Source: Planctomycetota bacterium (GTDB lineage Bacteria; Planctomycetota; Phycisphaerae; Phycisphaerales; UBA1924). From it: 64,000 nt of DNA. Within the stretch, counting starts at the first letter, position 1. The number at the start of each line of letters is the position of its first letter. The notes beneath the pieces are model-generated. The model was not told the DNA's origin and made no database searches. It saw only the letters and a list, made by a program, of their open reading frames with translations. The stretch is from NCBI GenBank assembly GCA_018242625.1, contig JAFEBO010000011.1, forward strand, positions 1 to 64,000. The letters run 5' to 3'. The position numbers and the translations under genes are program-made. Positions 1 to 8,232 of the stretch are shown here, piece after piece.

Positions 1-2
1 AG

Positions 3-37
3 GTCTCGTGGCCCTTTTGGGGCAAAAACCACGCGAC
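3..37. terminator. Hairpin at left edge, possible terminator of an upstream gene
   Basis: Bases 3-11 pair with 29-37 (one mismatch), enclosing a loop with short C and G runs and an A5 stretch. No gene can be placed in the first 225 bases, so this may end a gene lying left of the window. The role is inferred from shape only. Confidence 0.3.
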
Positions 38-54
38 CCGGGTCAGAGCGGGGG

Positions 55-68
55 CCCCCCCCCCCCCC
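55..68. repeat. Homopolymer of 14 C
   Basis: A run of five G is followed by 14 consecutive C, then further C-rich sequence to about position 85. It lies in a non-coding stretch. Such tracts are prone to slippage and to miscounting in assembly, so the exact length is uncertain. Confidence 0.8.
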
Positions 69-225
69 GCTGCCCCACCCCCCCGGCCACGCCCGGGTGA
101 GAAATTTCCAGAATCGATGGCGGCTGCGCTTCGAGACTGCGCTCAGTGCAGGGAACACCAACCGCGGAAAAACCCCTTCCGATCACTTTGGCGCGGCTTA
201 TTTCCACCCCGGAGAAAGGACCCTT

Positions 226-1659
226 ATGTTCGCCCGCAAACCGTTCGCAATCGCAGCGACCTTGTCGTTGAAATCATCCAAGGCAGCCGCACGCTCGCTC
301 GCAATGGCTCTGCTCGTCGCTGCGGTTTCGGCGTCCCCGGCCGCAGCCCAGTCCAGCACCGGGTGGACCTACCAGGGGCAACTGCAATCCGGCGGCCAGC
401 CCGCCACCGGCACCTTTCCCATGACGTTCACGCTGTGGAACGCTGCGACCGACGGGACTGCCGTGAGCAGCACGTTGGTGTTCGACGGGCAGGCGGGGAA
501 CCCGGCGCCGGTGCAGGTGACGAAGGGCCTGTTTAGCGTCGTGCTGGACTGGACGACGCAAAGCCCTTCCGTGTTTAGCGGCGGACCGCGGTGGCTCGAG
601 ATCACGGTCGAGGGCAACACACTCACGCCCCGCCAGCCCGTGACCCCCACGCCCTACGCCTTGTTCTCGAGCGCTCCCTGGGCCACGGTCGGTGGCGATA
701 TCTCCTACACAGGCGGCAAGGTCGGGATCGGCGGGGCTCCATCTGCCGCTCGCCTCGATGTCACGGGTGGTATCAGGGCCAGCGCGAACCATTCGACTCA
801 CCCCCAAGGCGCTCACCTGGAGTGGAACAAGACAGATGGAGACGGCGCGACGTGGCTGCTGAATCAGAAGGGCCTTGGCCCCGGCGGCATGATTCTCGGC
901 GAAGTCGATGCCGCGAACACCGTGAGCAAGCGGATCGTCATCAACGGCGACGGTCGGATCGGCATCGGCGGTCCGCCCGTCAATTTCGGCCTTTTGGATG
1001 TTCGCGGCAGCGCAAGGGTTCAGGATACTCTGAATTTCGGCGATGACAACACGAACTCCGATCCTGTGTACATCTCGCGAATCAACGTCGGCTCCGACTA
1101 CACCAGACTGATCTTCAACTGCGGCGACAACCCGGGATCGGGACCGGGTCCGGGAGACGAAATCCTTTTCAACGCCGGAGGTTCCACACAGTTTATCTTC
1201 CGCTCCAACGGCGAAGCGTTCAAGACCGGGTTTCCGGGCTGGGGCACCATCTCCGACGCGCGGGCCAAGCACGACATCGAGCCGCTGAAGGGTTCGCTCG
1301 ATCGACTGCTCAAGCTCCAGGGACACACGTTTTTCTACAACGATCCGGAGCGTCTCGGTCGCCGCCCGGGCCAGTGCATCGGGTTTGTCGCACAAGAAGT
1401 GGAGCCTGTCTTCCCGGAGTGGGTCGGCTCGTTCGACAAGGACACCAAATCCCTGACCATTACCGGCTTCGAGGCCCTGGCGGTCGAGGCTTTGCGTGAC
1501 CTGCGCACCGAGAAGGACTCGCAGATCGCGACCCTTCAGAGCGAGAGCACGGCTCTGCGTGCCGAGAACGCCGCCCTTCGCGAGCGCCTGAATGCGATCG
1601 AGCGCGTCGTCGAAGAGCTCGCGAACCGCAAGCTCGACCCCGCAAACAAGCATGAATGA
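226..1659 (+). CDS. Exported protein with C-terminal S74 intramolecular chaperone domain
   Basis: 477 residues. The ATG at 226 is chosen because GGAGAAAGGA lies just upstream and the next residues form a signal peptide (basic start, hydrophobic stretch, Ala-rich cleavage region ending AAAQS). The frame stays open to 97 but has no comparable site there. The middle has Gly-rich VGIGG-type repeats as in trimeric fibre stalks. From about residue 340 comes a peptidase S74 (endosialidase chaperone) domain: the motif SDARAKHDIEPL contains the Ser343-Asp344 expected at the self-cleavage site. The last 50 residues are a heptad-like coiled coil (ESTALRAENAALRERL). In phage fibres this domain drives trimerisation and then cuts itself off; in a secreted planctomycete protein it suggests a trimeric surface fibre. 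The binding target is unknown. Confidence 0.8.
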   Translation: MFARKPFAIAATLSLKSSKAAARSLAMALLVAAVSASPAAAQSSTGWTYQGQLQSGGQPATGTFPMTFTLWNAATDGTAVSSTLVFDGQAGNPAPVQVTKGLFSVVLDWTTQSPSVFSGGPRWLEITVEGNTLTPRQPVTPTPYALFSSAPWATVGGDISYTGGKVGIGGAPSAARLDVTGGIRASANHSTHPQGAHLEWNKTDGDGATWLLNQKGLGPGGMILGEVDAANTVSKRIVINGDGRIGIGGPPVNFGLLDVRGSARVQDTLNFGDDNTNSDPVYISRINVGSDYTRLIFNCGDNPGSGPGPGDEILFNAGGSTQFIFRSNGEAFKTGFPGWGTISDARAKHDIEPLKGSLDRLLKLQGHTFFYNDPERLGRRPGQCIGFVAQEVEPVFPEWVGSFDKDTKSLTITGFEALAVEALRDLRTEKDSQIATLQSESTALRAENAALRERLNAIERVVEELANRKLDPANKHE

Positions 1660-1697
1660 GCGCACCGTTCCTCGTCACCCCGCACCCTCTATTTGAG

Positions 1698-1725
1698 AAC
1701 CCCCGGGTCGCAAGACCTGGGGGTT
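1698..1725. terminator. Rho-independent-type hairpin between convergent genes
   Basis: A 12-base arm AACCCCCGGGTC, loop GCAA, and a complementary arm with one G-U pair. It lies between the S74 gene and the leftward gene ending at 1762, so it could serve both strands. The T tract is poor. Confidence 0.7.
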
Positions 1726-1761
1726 GTCGTTCTGCCGCCGGCCGCTCGGTCGGCGACGAGG

Positions 1762-2133
1762 TCACGACCCGCTGCGAAGGATCTTTTCCACCATTTTCCC
1801 CTTCGCAAGCTCATCCACCAGTTTGTCCAAGTACCTGACCTGCCGCGTCAAAGGGTTCTCGATCTCCTCGACGCGATACCCGCAAATCACGCCCGTGATC
1901 AGGTGTGCGTTGGGATTCAGAGTTGCCTGCCCAAAGAACTTCTTGAAAGTGCTCTGCTCATCGATGTGCTTCCGGATCTGCCGGTCATCGAACCCCGTGA
2001 GCCACGCGATGACCTCGTGCAGTTCCTTCTTCGTCCGCCCCTTCTTCTCAACCTTCGCGACGTAATGGGGATAGACCGAAGAAAAAGCCATTGTTGCGAT
2101 TCGCTGATCATGTTCGGGGGTGGCGTGGGCCAT
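1762..2133 (-). CDS. DUF2200 domain-containing protein
   Basis: 123 residues, matching the DUF2200 family over its whole length: start region [20 protein letters not shown], then the conserved EVIAWLTGF and [12 protein letters not shown] segments. The family is small, cytosolic and widespread, and has no established function. It is the last gene of a leftward run, 47 bases after the DUF3592 gene. Family recognition is fairly sure; function unknown. Confidence 0.8.
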   Translation of the reverse strand: MAHATPEHDQRIATMAFSSVYPHYVAKVEKKGRTKKELHEVIAWLTGFDDRQIRKHIDEQSTFKKFFGQATLNPNAHLITGVICGYRVEEIENPLTRQVRYLDKLVDELAKGKMVEKILRSGS

Positions 2134-2180
2134 CGGTTGATCTCTGTGAAGTGTCGAAATCCGACCCGCCAGCCGGCCCG

Positions 2181-2717
2181 CTAGAGAAACCGGCTGATCA
2201 CCGCGAGAACTCCCAGTGTCAGCACGCCCGCCACAATGTACCAGACGGGATTTGCTGAACTCCGGAACCGCAGAAAGCCGCGCTGTGGCGTGGCCGCATC
2301 CGCGTACGCCCTGACCTTGGCTCCCGGCGCGTACCCGCGAATCTCCTCCAAAGCGCTCTCGCGGCTCGCATACCCGCTCACAATGACCGTCGGATAAAGC
2401 TGATCGCTCTCGTACCGGACTCCGCCCACGGTGTACGCGAATCGCACCTCTGGCACGTACGACGTCGTGCTGTTATCTCGCAAGAGCCGCCGATCCGTGT
2501 CCGCCGACGTCGTGTGCCGGACTTCCGCCGACAGCACCTCCGCATCAACTTCCACAGCGCTCGCCATCAACCGGCGCTGGAGAAAGAACTCCCGAGCGCC
2601 AACGGCGATCAGCATGACGCCCAGCCCGCCGAACACCAGCACGAAGATCACAAGCATCACGGTGTCCATGAAAGATCGCTTCCTCCGCGGCTGATCTGAA
2701 TGCTCCTCCGCCCTCAC
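2181..2717 (-). CDS. DUF3592 membrane protein
   Basis: 178 residues. One transmembrane helix at about 18-38 and a second at the C-terminus (about 157-175) flank an extracytoplasmic beta-rich domain containing [13 protein letters not shown] and a [11 protein letters not shown] segment, the DUF3592 pattern. Function is unestablished. Its start overlaps the stop of the preceding gene by four bases, which indicates translational coupling with that unknown protein. Confidence 0.75.
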   Translation of the reverse strand: MRAEEHSDQPRRKRSFMDTVMLVIFVLVFGGLGVMLIAVGAREFFLQRRLMASAVEVDAEVLSAEVRHTTSADTDRRLLRDNSTTSYVPEVRFAYTVGGVRYESDQLYPTVIVSGYASRESALEEIRGYAPGAKVRAYADAATPQRGFLRFRSSANPVWYIVAGVLTLGVLAVISRFL

Positions 2718-3661
2718 GTCTTCTCCTCCGGCCGATACCCCAGAACCGCCTCGATCTCGGCACGATCTTCGTCCATCCCGCTCGAGTATCTGTCCGCCTC
2801 TTCCTGAGTATGCGGATCCGGATACGTGCTCAGCCGATGGTGCAACGCCCGCCGGTACAGCTCCAGCGCCCGCGCCTTGGCGGGCTTGCCCTTTCCGTCC
2901 TTGCGTACCTGCTCGCGCAGCGCTTCAAGAAACAACTCCGACAATGCCGCACGCCCCTGCCCGCTGTCGTCCGCCGAGAGCACCGCCATCGCCGCCTCAT
3001 CGAACCGATCCGCCGCGATCATCGGCCGCGCTCGCTCTACGGCTTCTTCACGCGCTCTTGCCTGTTTCCTCGCGAAAACCTCCGCCTCGCTCTCTGGTGA
3101 AGGCAAGTCCGCTTCATGATCGATGATCTCGATGTCGTACTTTCCACCATTGTCGTCCAGATTGAGCGTGGGGCCTTTGTGTCGCAGCAACTCGATCGAA
3201 TAGATGCACGTCTCGAGCGTCCGCATGAAGCTCGGCTCCAGGTCCCGCGTGCACAGAGCCTGCGCGAGCACAAGCCGGCCACCGTCTTCCATGGCAACAA
3301 GACTTATCACGAGCTCACGGCTCTGCAGGCGATGAAGGCCCGTGAACAGTATCGCCGGGTGGTTCTTGCGCAGCCCGCCCACATACCCCGGGCCGATACT
3401 GAGCAGCGTAATCCCGCAATCCGGGCAAAGCGACACCACCCGCTCACGCACCGTTCCCGCGGCAAACCCCGAGCCCCCCATCACCGTGATCGCCGCGAAC
3501 GCACTCGGAGACGACAGCTCAAGCAGGCACTCAAACTCCGATGCACAACCGATCCCGCATTCGAGGCCCTGCAAACCAGCCCCGACGAACCCCACCGGCA
3601 CCTTCATGGAAAAGTCGAGATCGGCCGGGCGATTGGGAAATGTCGAACGCGGCAGCGACAT
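2714..3661 (-). CDS. Hypothetical protein, two-part architecture
   Basis: 315 residues, not recognised. The ATG is preceded by GGGAG at a good distance. Residues 20-160 look like a folded alpha/beta domain rich in Gly and Cys (GFVGAGLQGLECGIGC near the start), with no signal peptide. Residues 190-310 are charged and helical, with Ala/Arg/Glu periodicity resembling TPR-like helices. It is 15 bases after a small membrane protein and overlaps the DUF3592 gene, so the three probably act together at the membrane. No function is proposed. Confidence 0.6.
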   Translation of the reverse strand: MSLPRSTFPNRPADLDFSMKVPVGFVGAGLQGLECGIGCASEFECLLELSSPSAFAAITVMGGSGFAAGTVRERVVSLCPDCGITLLSIGPGYVGGLRKNHPAILFTGLHRLQSRELVISLVAMEDGGRLVLAQALCTRDLEPSFMRTLETCIYSIELLRHKGPTLNLDDNGGKYDIEIIDHEADLPSPESEAEVFARKQARAREEAVERARPMIAADRFDEAAMAVLSADDSGQGRAALSELFLEALREQVRKDGKGKPAKARALELYRRALHHRLSTYPDPHTQEEADRYSSGMDEDRAEIEAVLGYRPEEKT

Positions 3662-3676
3662 CGGCTACTCCCGGGC

Positions 3677-4021
3677 TTACCACTCGATCTTGACCAGGAT
3701 CGCAATCAGAACGATCACGACGAACAGCGGCGTAATGCCGACGATCGCCGCCGGCCAAGGCCTGTGTTTGATCATCAGCAAGATCGCCGCCGCCAGCACC
3801 ACAATCTGCAGAAGAACCAGGCTCCACATCATCCATTTGCCCTGCTGAATCTGAGCGGGCTTCGAGTTCGCAAGCCCTGCCATCAGAAGCACCAGCGTGC
3901 TCAGTGTGCTCATCAACCCAACGACTAATGCTGCAACGGCAGCCAGAGTCTGCAACACGGCGGCACCTTTCAGGCGATCGATCGCCCGGGAACCAGCGTA
4001 GCCGATTCTCGCCCCCAGCAA
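3677..4021 (-). CDS. Small membrane protein, three predicted helices
   Basis: 114 residues with hydrophobic segments at about 25-48, 66-84 and 90-110 and short basic loops. No known family was recognised. It sits between the persulfide dioxygenase gene (57-base gap) and an unknown gene (15-base gap) in the same direction, consistent with one operon. A link to sulfur chemistry is possible from position only. Confidence 0.6.
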   Translation of the reverse strand: MLGARIGYAGSRAIDRLKGAAVLQTLAAVAALVVGLMSTLSTLVLLMAGLANSKPAQIQQGKWMMWSLVLLQIVVLAAAILLMIKHRPWPAAIVGITPLFVVIVLIAILVKIEW

Positions 4022-4078
4022 CTCCCCCGCTCGAATGGATTCGCCCGCTCGGCAACTCCGGACGACTACCGGACATGC

Positions 4079-5512
4079 TCAGGTCGCCACGTGCTCCTTC
4101 GACTGCTCCCAGGCCAACATGCCGCCGGCGAGGGCGGTGCACCGGTATCCATTGCGCTCCAGCAACGAACACGCCCGCGCAGACCTCGCCCCGCTCCGGC
4201 AATTCACCAGGATCGGCCGGTCTTTGGGAACTTCCCCCAGCCGCGAGAGCAGGCGGGTGTGCGCGATGTTGGTAGCGCCTGCAATATGCCCTTCCCGAAA
4301 CTCCGCTTGCCGCCGGACGTCCAGCACAAACGGCTTCACGCTATCGAGCATTTCTCTCGCCTCACCGACAGTCTTTTCCTCCGTCGAATCCAGCTTCCCG
4401 CCAGCGGCGAGATACGCATCCATCCGGCTCACATCGAACCAGCCCGTAAACGTGTCAAGTCCAACTCGGATGAGGTCACGCACCGCTTCATCAACCCGGG
4501 CCGGCTCAATGATCAGAACGATCGGCTCATTCTCGGCGATCAGCGAACCGCCATCGGTGCTGAACGTGCTGTTCAGCGGCAGATGCAGAGCGCCGGGAAC
4601 GTGGCCGGCCTTGAAGGCCGCCCACGGGCGCGTATCGATCACGACCACCTTTGTCCCGTCGATCGCTCTGAGATCCTCGACGCTCAATTGCTTGAGCTCC
4701 GGCACCCCGCCGAGCACCTTCGGACCCATCTTGTTATCGCGTTTCATCCGGGCGAAGTAGAGCGGCGGCTCGGGCTGAGCGTCGAGAATGAAATGAACAA
4801 AGCCCTGCTCGCTCTGAGCGGCACGGATCGACGGATTAAACATCTTCTCGTAGCCAACAGTCGTCGTGGGCACGGCGCCCAGTGCCTTGCCGCACGCGCT
4901 GCCCGCGCCATGCGCCGGCCAGAGTTGCAGATAGTCCGGCCACTCCATGAACTTGCGAACCGTCCCGTACAGGCGGTGGGCCGAGGGATCGGCCTTGCCT
5001 TTGAACCCGGCCGCGGATTCAAGCAAGTCCGGGCGTCCAAGATCTCCCACAAATACAAAGTCGCCGGTCGCGACACCCATGGGCTTGTCCGCGCCGCCGC
5101 CGCGATCGGTCACCATGAAGCAGAGATGCTCCGGCGTGTGTCCCGGAGTATGAACCGCCGTGAACTCGATGTTTCCCACCGTGAAGGTGTCGCCGTCCTT
5201 GAGAAGGCGGTAGTTGTATCTGCCGCCATCGGATTTCTTGTCGAGCCACTGGTATTTCCAGTCCGCATCGCCCTCATCCGAGACGTACACCCTCACCCCC
5301 TTTTCCGCCAGCTCGCGCCCGCCCGACACGAAGTCCGCATGGATGTGCGTCTCGGCGACCGCCACGATCCGCAGGCCGTTCGCCGCGGCGAGTTTCTCAT
5401 AGCGATCGACGTCTCGCTCCGGATCAATCACGATCGCTTCGCCGGTGCGTTGACACCCGATCAGATACGCCGCCTCGGCCAGCTTGTCGTCGTACACCAT
5501 GCGAAGGAACAT
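4079..5512 (-). CDS. Persulfide dioxygenase fused to two rhodanese domains (CstB-like)
   Basis: 477 residues. Residues 1-250 form a metallo-beta-lactamase fold of the ETHE1/persulfide dioxygenase class: THIHADFVSG, HTPGHTPEHL, VGDLGRPDLL and LWPAHG supply the mononuclear iron site. The first rhodanese domain (about 270-370) has VLIIEPAR where the active Cys loop should be, so it is probably inactive. The second (about 380-470) has the intact loop NCRSGARSA. This matches CstB, which oxidises protein or low-molecular-weight persulfides and passes sulfane sulfur to thiosulfate. The expected role is sulfide/persulfide detoxification in the cytosol. No CstR-like regulator is visible beside it. Confidence 0.85.
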   Translation of the reverse strand: MFLRMVYDDKLAEAAYLIGCQRTGEAIVIDPERDVDRYEKLAAANGLRIVAVAETHIHADFVSGGRELAEKGVRVYVSDEGDADWKYQWLDKKSDGGRYNYRLLKDGDTFTVGNIEFTAVHTPGHTPEHLCFMVTDRGGGADKPMGVATGDFVFVGDLGRPDLLESAAGFKGKADPSAHRLYGTVRKFMEWPDYLQLWPAHGAGSACGKALGAVPTTTVGYEKMFNPSIRAAQSEQGFVHFILDAQPEPPLYFARMKRDNKMGPKVLGGVPELKQLSVEDLRAIDGTKVVVIDTRPWAAFKAGHVPGALHLPLNSTFSTDGGSLIAENEPIVLIIEPARVDEAVRDLIRVGLDTFTGWFDVSRMDAYLAAGGKLDSTEEKTVGEAREMLDSVKPFVLDVRRQAEFREGHIAGATNIAHTRLLSRLGEVPKDRPILVNCRSGARSARACSLLERNGYRCTALAGGMLAWEQSKEHVAT

Positions 5513-5778
5513 GCAAAGTTCTCCAGCGGACCCTTACGGTACCAATCCCTTGCGCCCGGTTCGCCGGAAGTGTTTTCCGGAGTCGCAGGCCCCTCTTGGA
5601 GCCTAGAAGGGTCCGAGTGGTTCCCAGATCTTCTCCCGGAATCGCGGGTTGCCATCAGACGCTGCCGACCCCGCGACCGCTGAACCACGTTCATCCCTGG
5701 CCCGACCGCATTCCGCCCTGGTATTGTGGCCATTCCCGAGGCACGCTCCCCGTCGTGCAGCGGCCGGAGTATCGCATA
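5513..5778. other. Intergenic region between divergent genes
   Basis: 266 bases between the leftward persulfide dioxygenase gene and the rightward methyltransferase. It must hold both promoters, but I could not assign convincing -35/-10 pairs. The open frame continuing upstream of the methyltransferase here lacks a family-like N-terminus and was not treated as coding. Confidence 0.4.
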
Positions 5779-6432
5779 GTGATCGACCGGCAATCGCATT
5801 GGCAGAACGTCTACGCCACGAAGTCCGACGCCGAATTGAGCTGGTTTCAGCCCGCCCCCGCACTATCGCTTTCGCTTTTCCGTCAACTCGATCCACGCCC
5901 CCGCTCGGCCCTGGATGTCGGCGGGGGTCAGTCGCCGCTCGCGGGGGAGTTGCTTGCCCTCGGCGTCCAATCAGTCACAGTTCTCGATGTCTCTCAATCC
6001 GCGATTGAGAGAAGCAAGCAGCGGCTGGGCGAACTCGCTCGTCGCGTGCACTGGCTGGAGTCCAACGTGCTCGCTTCGCCTTCTCTCGACAAGGTTGACC
6101 TGTGGCACGACCGCGCCTGCTTTCATTTCCTGACCGATGGGGCTCAGGTCCGCAGCTACGTGCAGCTCGCCTCCCGCACCGTGACCCCGGGCGGCCATCT
6201 CATCATCGCAACGTTCGGTCCCCAAGGCCCCGAACGTTGCAGCGGCCTTCCGGTACAGCGTCACGACACCGCATCGCTCGCGTTGTCGTTTGCGCCGGCC
6301 TTTGAACTTGTTCGCTCTGCCCACGAGACGCACCAAACCCCGTGGGGCAAGCCACAGGAATTTGTCTACGCCGTCCTTCGCCGAGAACAACGTTCTCAGG
6401 GCTCACGCGGCCCGAGCGATTCGCAGGCTTGA
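5779..6432 (+). CDS. Class I SAM-dependent methyltransferase
   Basis: 217 residues from the GTG at 5779, chosen because GGAG lies nine bases upstream and the protein then begins near HWQNVYATKSDAELSWFQ, a common N-terminus in this methyltransferase group. The SAM-binding motif I is ALDVGGGQSPLAGELL, followed by the acidic end of strand two (VTVLDVS) and motif LWHDRACFHFL. The C-terminus has the usual strand 6-7 hairpin (PQEFVYAVLRRE). The substrate cannot be told; relatives are often named thiopurine or tellurite type without proof. Confidence 0.8.
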   Translation: MIDRQSHWQNVYATKSDAELSWFQPAPALSLSLFRQLDPRPRSALDVGGGQSPLAGELLALGVQSVTVLDVSQSAIERSKQRLGELARRVHWLESNVLASPSLDKVDLWHDRACFHFLTDGAQVRSYVQLASRTVTPGGHLIIATFGPQGPERCSGLPVQRHDTASLALSFAPAFELVRSAHETHQTPWGKPQEFVYAVLRREQRSQGSRGPSDSQA

Positions 6433-6551
6433 AACTTGGCGCTCGCCGGCTTGCGCCGTGAAAAACACACCATCAGCAGAACACAGCGGCACGCCCGACA
6501 ACCGGCCGGGCCTTAGGGCCGGCGGGCGCCATGAGATTTCCAGTTTCCGCC

Positions 6552-6580
6552 TTGACAGACGGGGTCAAGAATGTTAGTAT
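6552..6580 (+). promoter_or_regulatory. Sigma-70-type promoter for the lipoprotein gene
   Basis: TTGACA at 6552-6557, a 17-base spacer and TAGTAT at 6575-6580. The expected transcript start near 6587 leaves a short leader before the TTG start codon at 6612. Confidence 0.6.
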
Positions 6581-6611
6581 TTACTAGCCCTTTCGACCTC
6601 GGGGTTCCACT

Positions 6612-7166
6612 TTGAAACCGCGACTAATCCAGATTCTGCTTGTGCTCGTCTCCGGCCTCACAGCCGCCTGTGCGCGCGAGCACAACGACTTCAGCGGCCC
6701 GCCCAGAAGCGAGGCCGAGCGCCAGACCGATGCGACGCTCTACAGCAGCTCGCCAGCGCAAAGCGGGATGACAGTTTGCACGTTCGATCGGACCCGGGTA
6801 CTCATCGCGTACTACAAGTCAGAAAAGTTCAGCGCGTCGATGCGTGAACTAGTCGCGGAGTACAACAAGGCGAAGGCAGCGGGCGACAGCGCCGCGCAAG
6901 CCGCCTGTCGGCGCGACGGAGAAGCCCGCCAGGCACTCGCGCACCGCCAGCTTGTCGGTCAAGCGCCGCTTGCCAACATCGTGTCCGACTATCGGGAAGC
7001 GATCGACGCGATTGCGCACAACTCGAATGCTTCGCTCATCATCGCGCGGGATGCATGCACCGTCGGGCACCCCGTCGATGTCACCGAGCTGCTCGTGCAA
7101 GCCATGCCCCCGGCGCAGAAGACCGAGCCGGAAGATGCATCCGTTCCGCTTCGCGCTCCATCGTGA
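6612..7166 (+). CDS. Skp/OmpH-like periplasmic lipoprotein, hypothetical
   Basis: 184 residues starting with TTG. A lipoprotein signal is clear: KPRLIQILLVLVSGL followed by the lipobox TAAC. After it, residues 50-125 have the look of Skp/OmpH chaperones: a strand VCTFDRTRVLIAYY, then a charged helix with EYNKAKAAGD. The usual Skp helical tentacles are short. It may be a membrane-anchored periplasmic chaperone or adaptor. The family assignment is tentative. Confidence 0.6.
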   Translation: MKPRLIQILLVLVSGLTAACAREHNDFSGPPRSEAERQTDATLYSSSPAQSGMTVCTFDRTRVLIAYYKSEKFSASMRELVAEYNKAKAAGDSAAQAACRRDGEARQALAHRQLVGQAPLANIVSDYREAIDAIAHNSNASLIIARDACTVGHPVDVTELLVQAMPPAQKTEPEDASVPLRAPS

Positions 7167-7180
7167 TTTCCCCGGGGATT

Positions 7181-7546
7181 TCATCGGTCGCCGGTTTTCA
7201 TCCCGACAAGCGCCCTGGTTCCGGGAATCTGGGCGAGCCCCCACTCCTTGATGGCACGCACCACCGGAAGCAGGCTCCTGCCCCGCGCCGTTAACCGATA
7301 CGAGCGGCTCCCTTCGCGTTCGCGCGAGGGCGTCGCTCGAATCAGGCCGTTCGCGGCCAGTTCATCCAGCCGGCTGGCGAGGATGTTGGTCGCGATGCCT
7401 TCGGGGGAAGCAAGAAATTCACGATAATGCGTCTTGCCGACAAACAGATCGCGCAGAATCAAAAGCGTCCAGCGATCACCGATCACGTCGAGCGCGCACG
7501 CGACGGGACACACGGACCGCTTGCCTGCTCCTTTGGGTTTGACCAT
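7181..7546 (-). CDS. HxlR-family winged-helix transcriptional regulator
   Basis: 121 residues from the ATG at 7546; a TTG at 7558 overlapping the DinB stop codon is an alternative start. The HxlR signature is complete: CPVACALDVIGDRWTLLILRD, then FLASPEGIATNILASRL and the wing EREGSRSYRLTARGRSL. The Cys at the N-terminal edge is the residue used for redox or electrophile sensing in some relatives (YodB, HypR). It is coupled to the upstream DinB gene, and both probably answer to the palindrome in their shared promoter. Confidence 0.85.
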   Translation of the reverse strand: MVKPKGAGKRSVCPVACALDVIGDRWTLLILRDLFVGKTHYREFLASPEGIATNILASRLDELAANGLIRATPSREREGSRSYRLTARGRSLLPVVRAIKEWGLAQIPGTRALVGMKTGDR

Positions 7547-7554
7547 CTGCTTTC

Positions 7555-8154
7555 TCAACTTTGCTCAACCCGCTGGTATTCCAGGATCGCCTCGATCTGG
7601 GCCCGGTGAATGCCCATGTGCATCCCGGCCATCGTGTGCCACTCCGCCCCGCTCAGCGGCCCAAACCACGGGTGAGCGTACCGGGCCCTGCTTCGAAGCG
7701 ACGGCGCCCCCGCCGCGGCACGGAGCACCTGATCGCACGACTTCTCGTACCGCCCCACCACCGAGCCATCGACCTCAATGGCCGGCTTGACCGTTGCAGT
7801 ACTCGCCTTGCCCTCCGGTGTTCTATCACGCCCGAGCAGGCTGATGATCATCGCGATCTGCTCGTTGACGATCCGCAGGTGGTCCAGCACCATCCAGACC
7901 GACCAGTAGCGGCTGCTGTCTTCCAACCCTCGCAGGCGCGGGATGAGAACGCGGCGTCCGCTCGTTTCCGCCGAGAGCGGCTCGTACAGCGCACGTATCC
8001 CCACACGCTCGGCCTCCATCGCGGCATCGGCGCCGGCCTTGCCGCCCATCCGCGCACTCATCTTCACCCGCCACTTTCCCACCAACCGCTCGATCGCCGG
8101 AACCCCGGCGCCGGGCTTGTCCAGTTCCGGTTCCACCAAAGCCGTCTTGTCCAT
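7555..8154 (-). CDS. DinB-superfamily protein
   Basis: 199 residues from ATG 8154. The four-helix DinB/YfiT pattern is visible: a helix with WMVLDHLRIVNEQIAMII carrying one potential metal His, and a C-terminal helix WHTMAGMHMGIHRAQIEAIL with two more. Many DinB proteins are thiol transferases using bacillithiol or mycothiol, others are uncharacterised. Together with the adjacent HxlR regulator this suggests a thiol- or electrophile-response unit; that is inference. Translation may be leaderless, since the -10 box ends only six bases before the ATG. Confidence 0.75.
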   Translation of the reverse strand: MDKTALVEPELDKPGAGVPAIERLVGKWRVKMSARMGGKAGADAAMEAERVGIRALYEPLSAETSGRRVLIPRLRGLEDSSRYWSVWMVLDHLRIVNEQIAMIISLLGRDRTPEGKASTATVKPAIEVDGSVVGRYEKSCDQVLRAAAGAPSLRSRARYAHPWFGPLSGAEWHTMAGMHMGIHRAQIEAILEYQRVEQS

Positions 8155-8159
8155 AACCA

Positions 8160-8189
8160 AGCATAGCCAATCACTTGCATTTTGCAAGT
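8160..8189 (-). promoter_or_regulatory. Promoter and palindromic operator of the DinB-HxlR operon
   Basis: On the minus strand TTGCAA (8182-8187), a 16-base spacer and TATGCT (8160-8165) form a promoter. A perfect palindrome ACTTGCA-TTT-TGCAAGT at 8173-8189 covers the -35 box. Its placement fits autorepression by the HxlR regulator. Confidence 0.6.
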
Positions 8190-8232
8190 AAATTGCCGAA
8201 ACGGCGTTCTGCACCCCATCGAGACGGCTGGT

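Noticed and set aside
7167..7180. Short palindrome TCCCCGGGGA between convergent genes as a terminator
   Set aside because: Only five pairs and no T tract; too weak to call.
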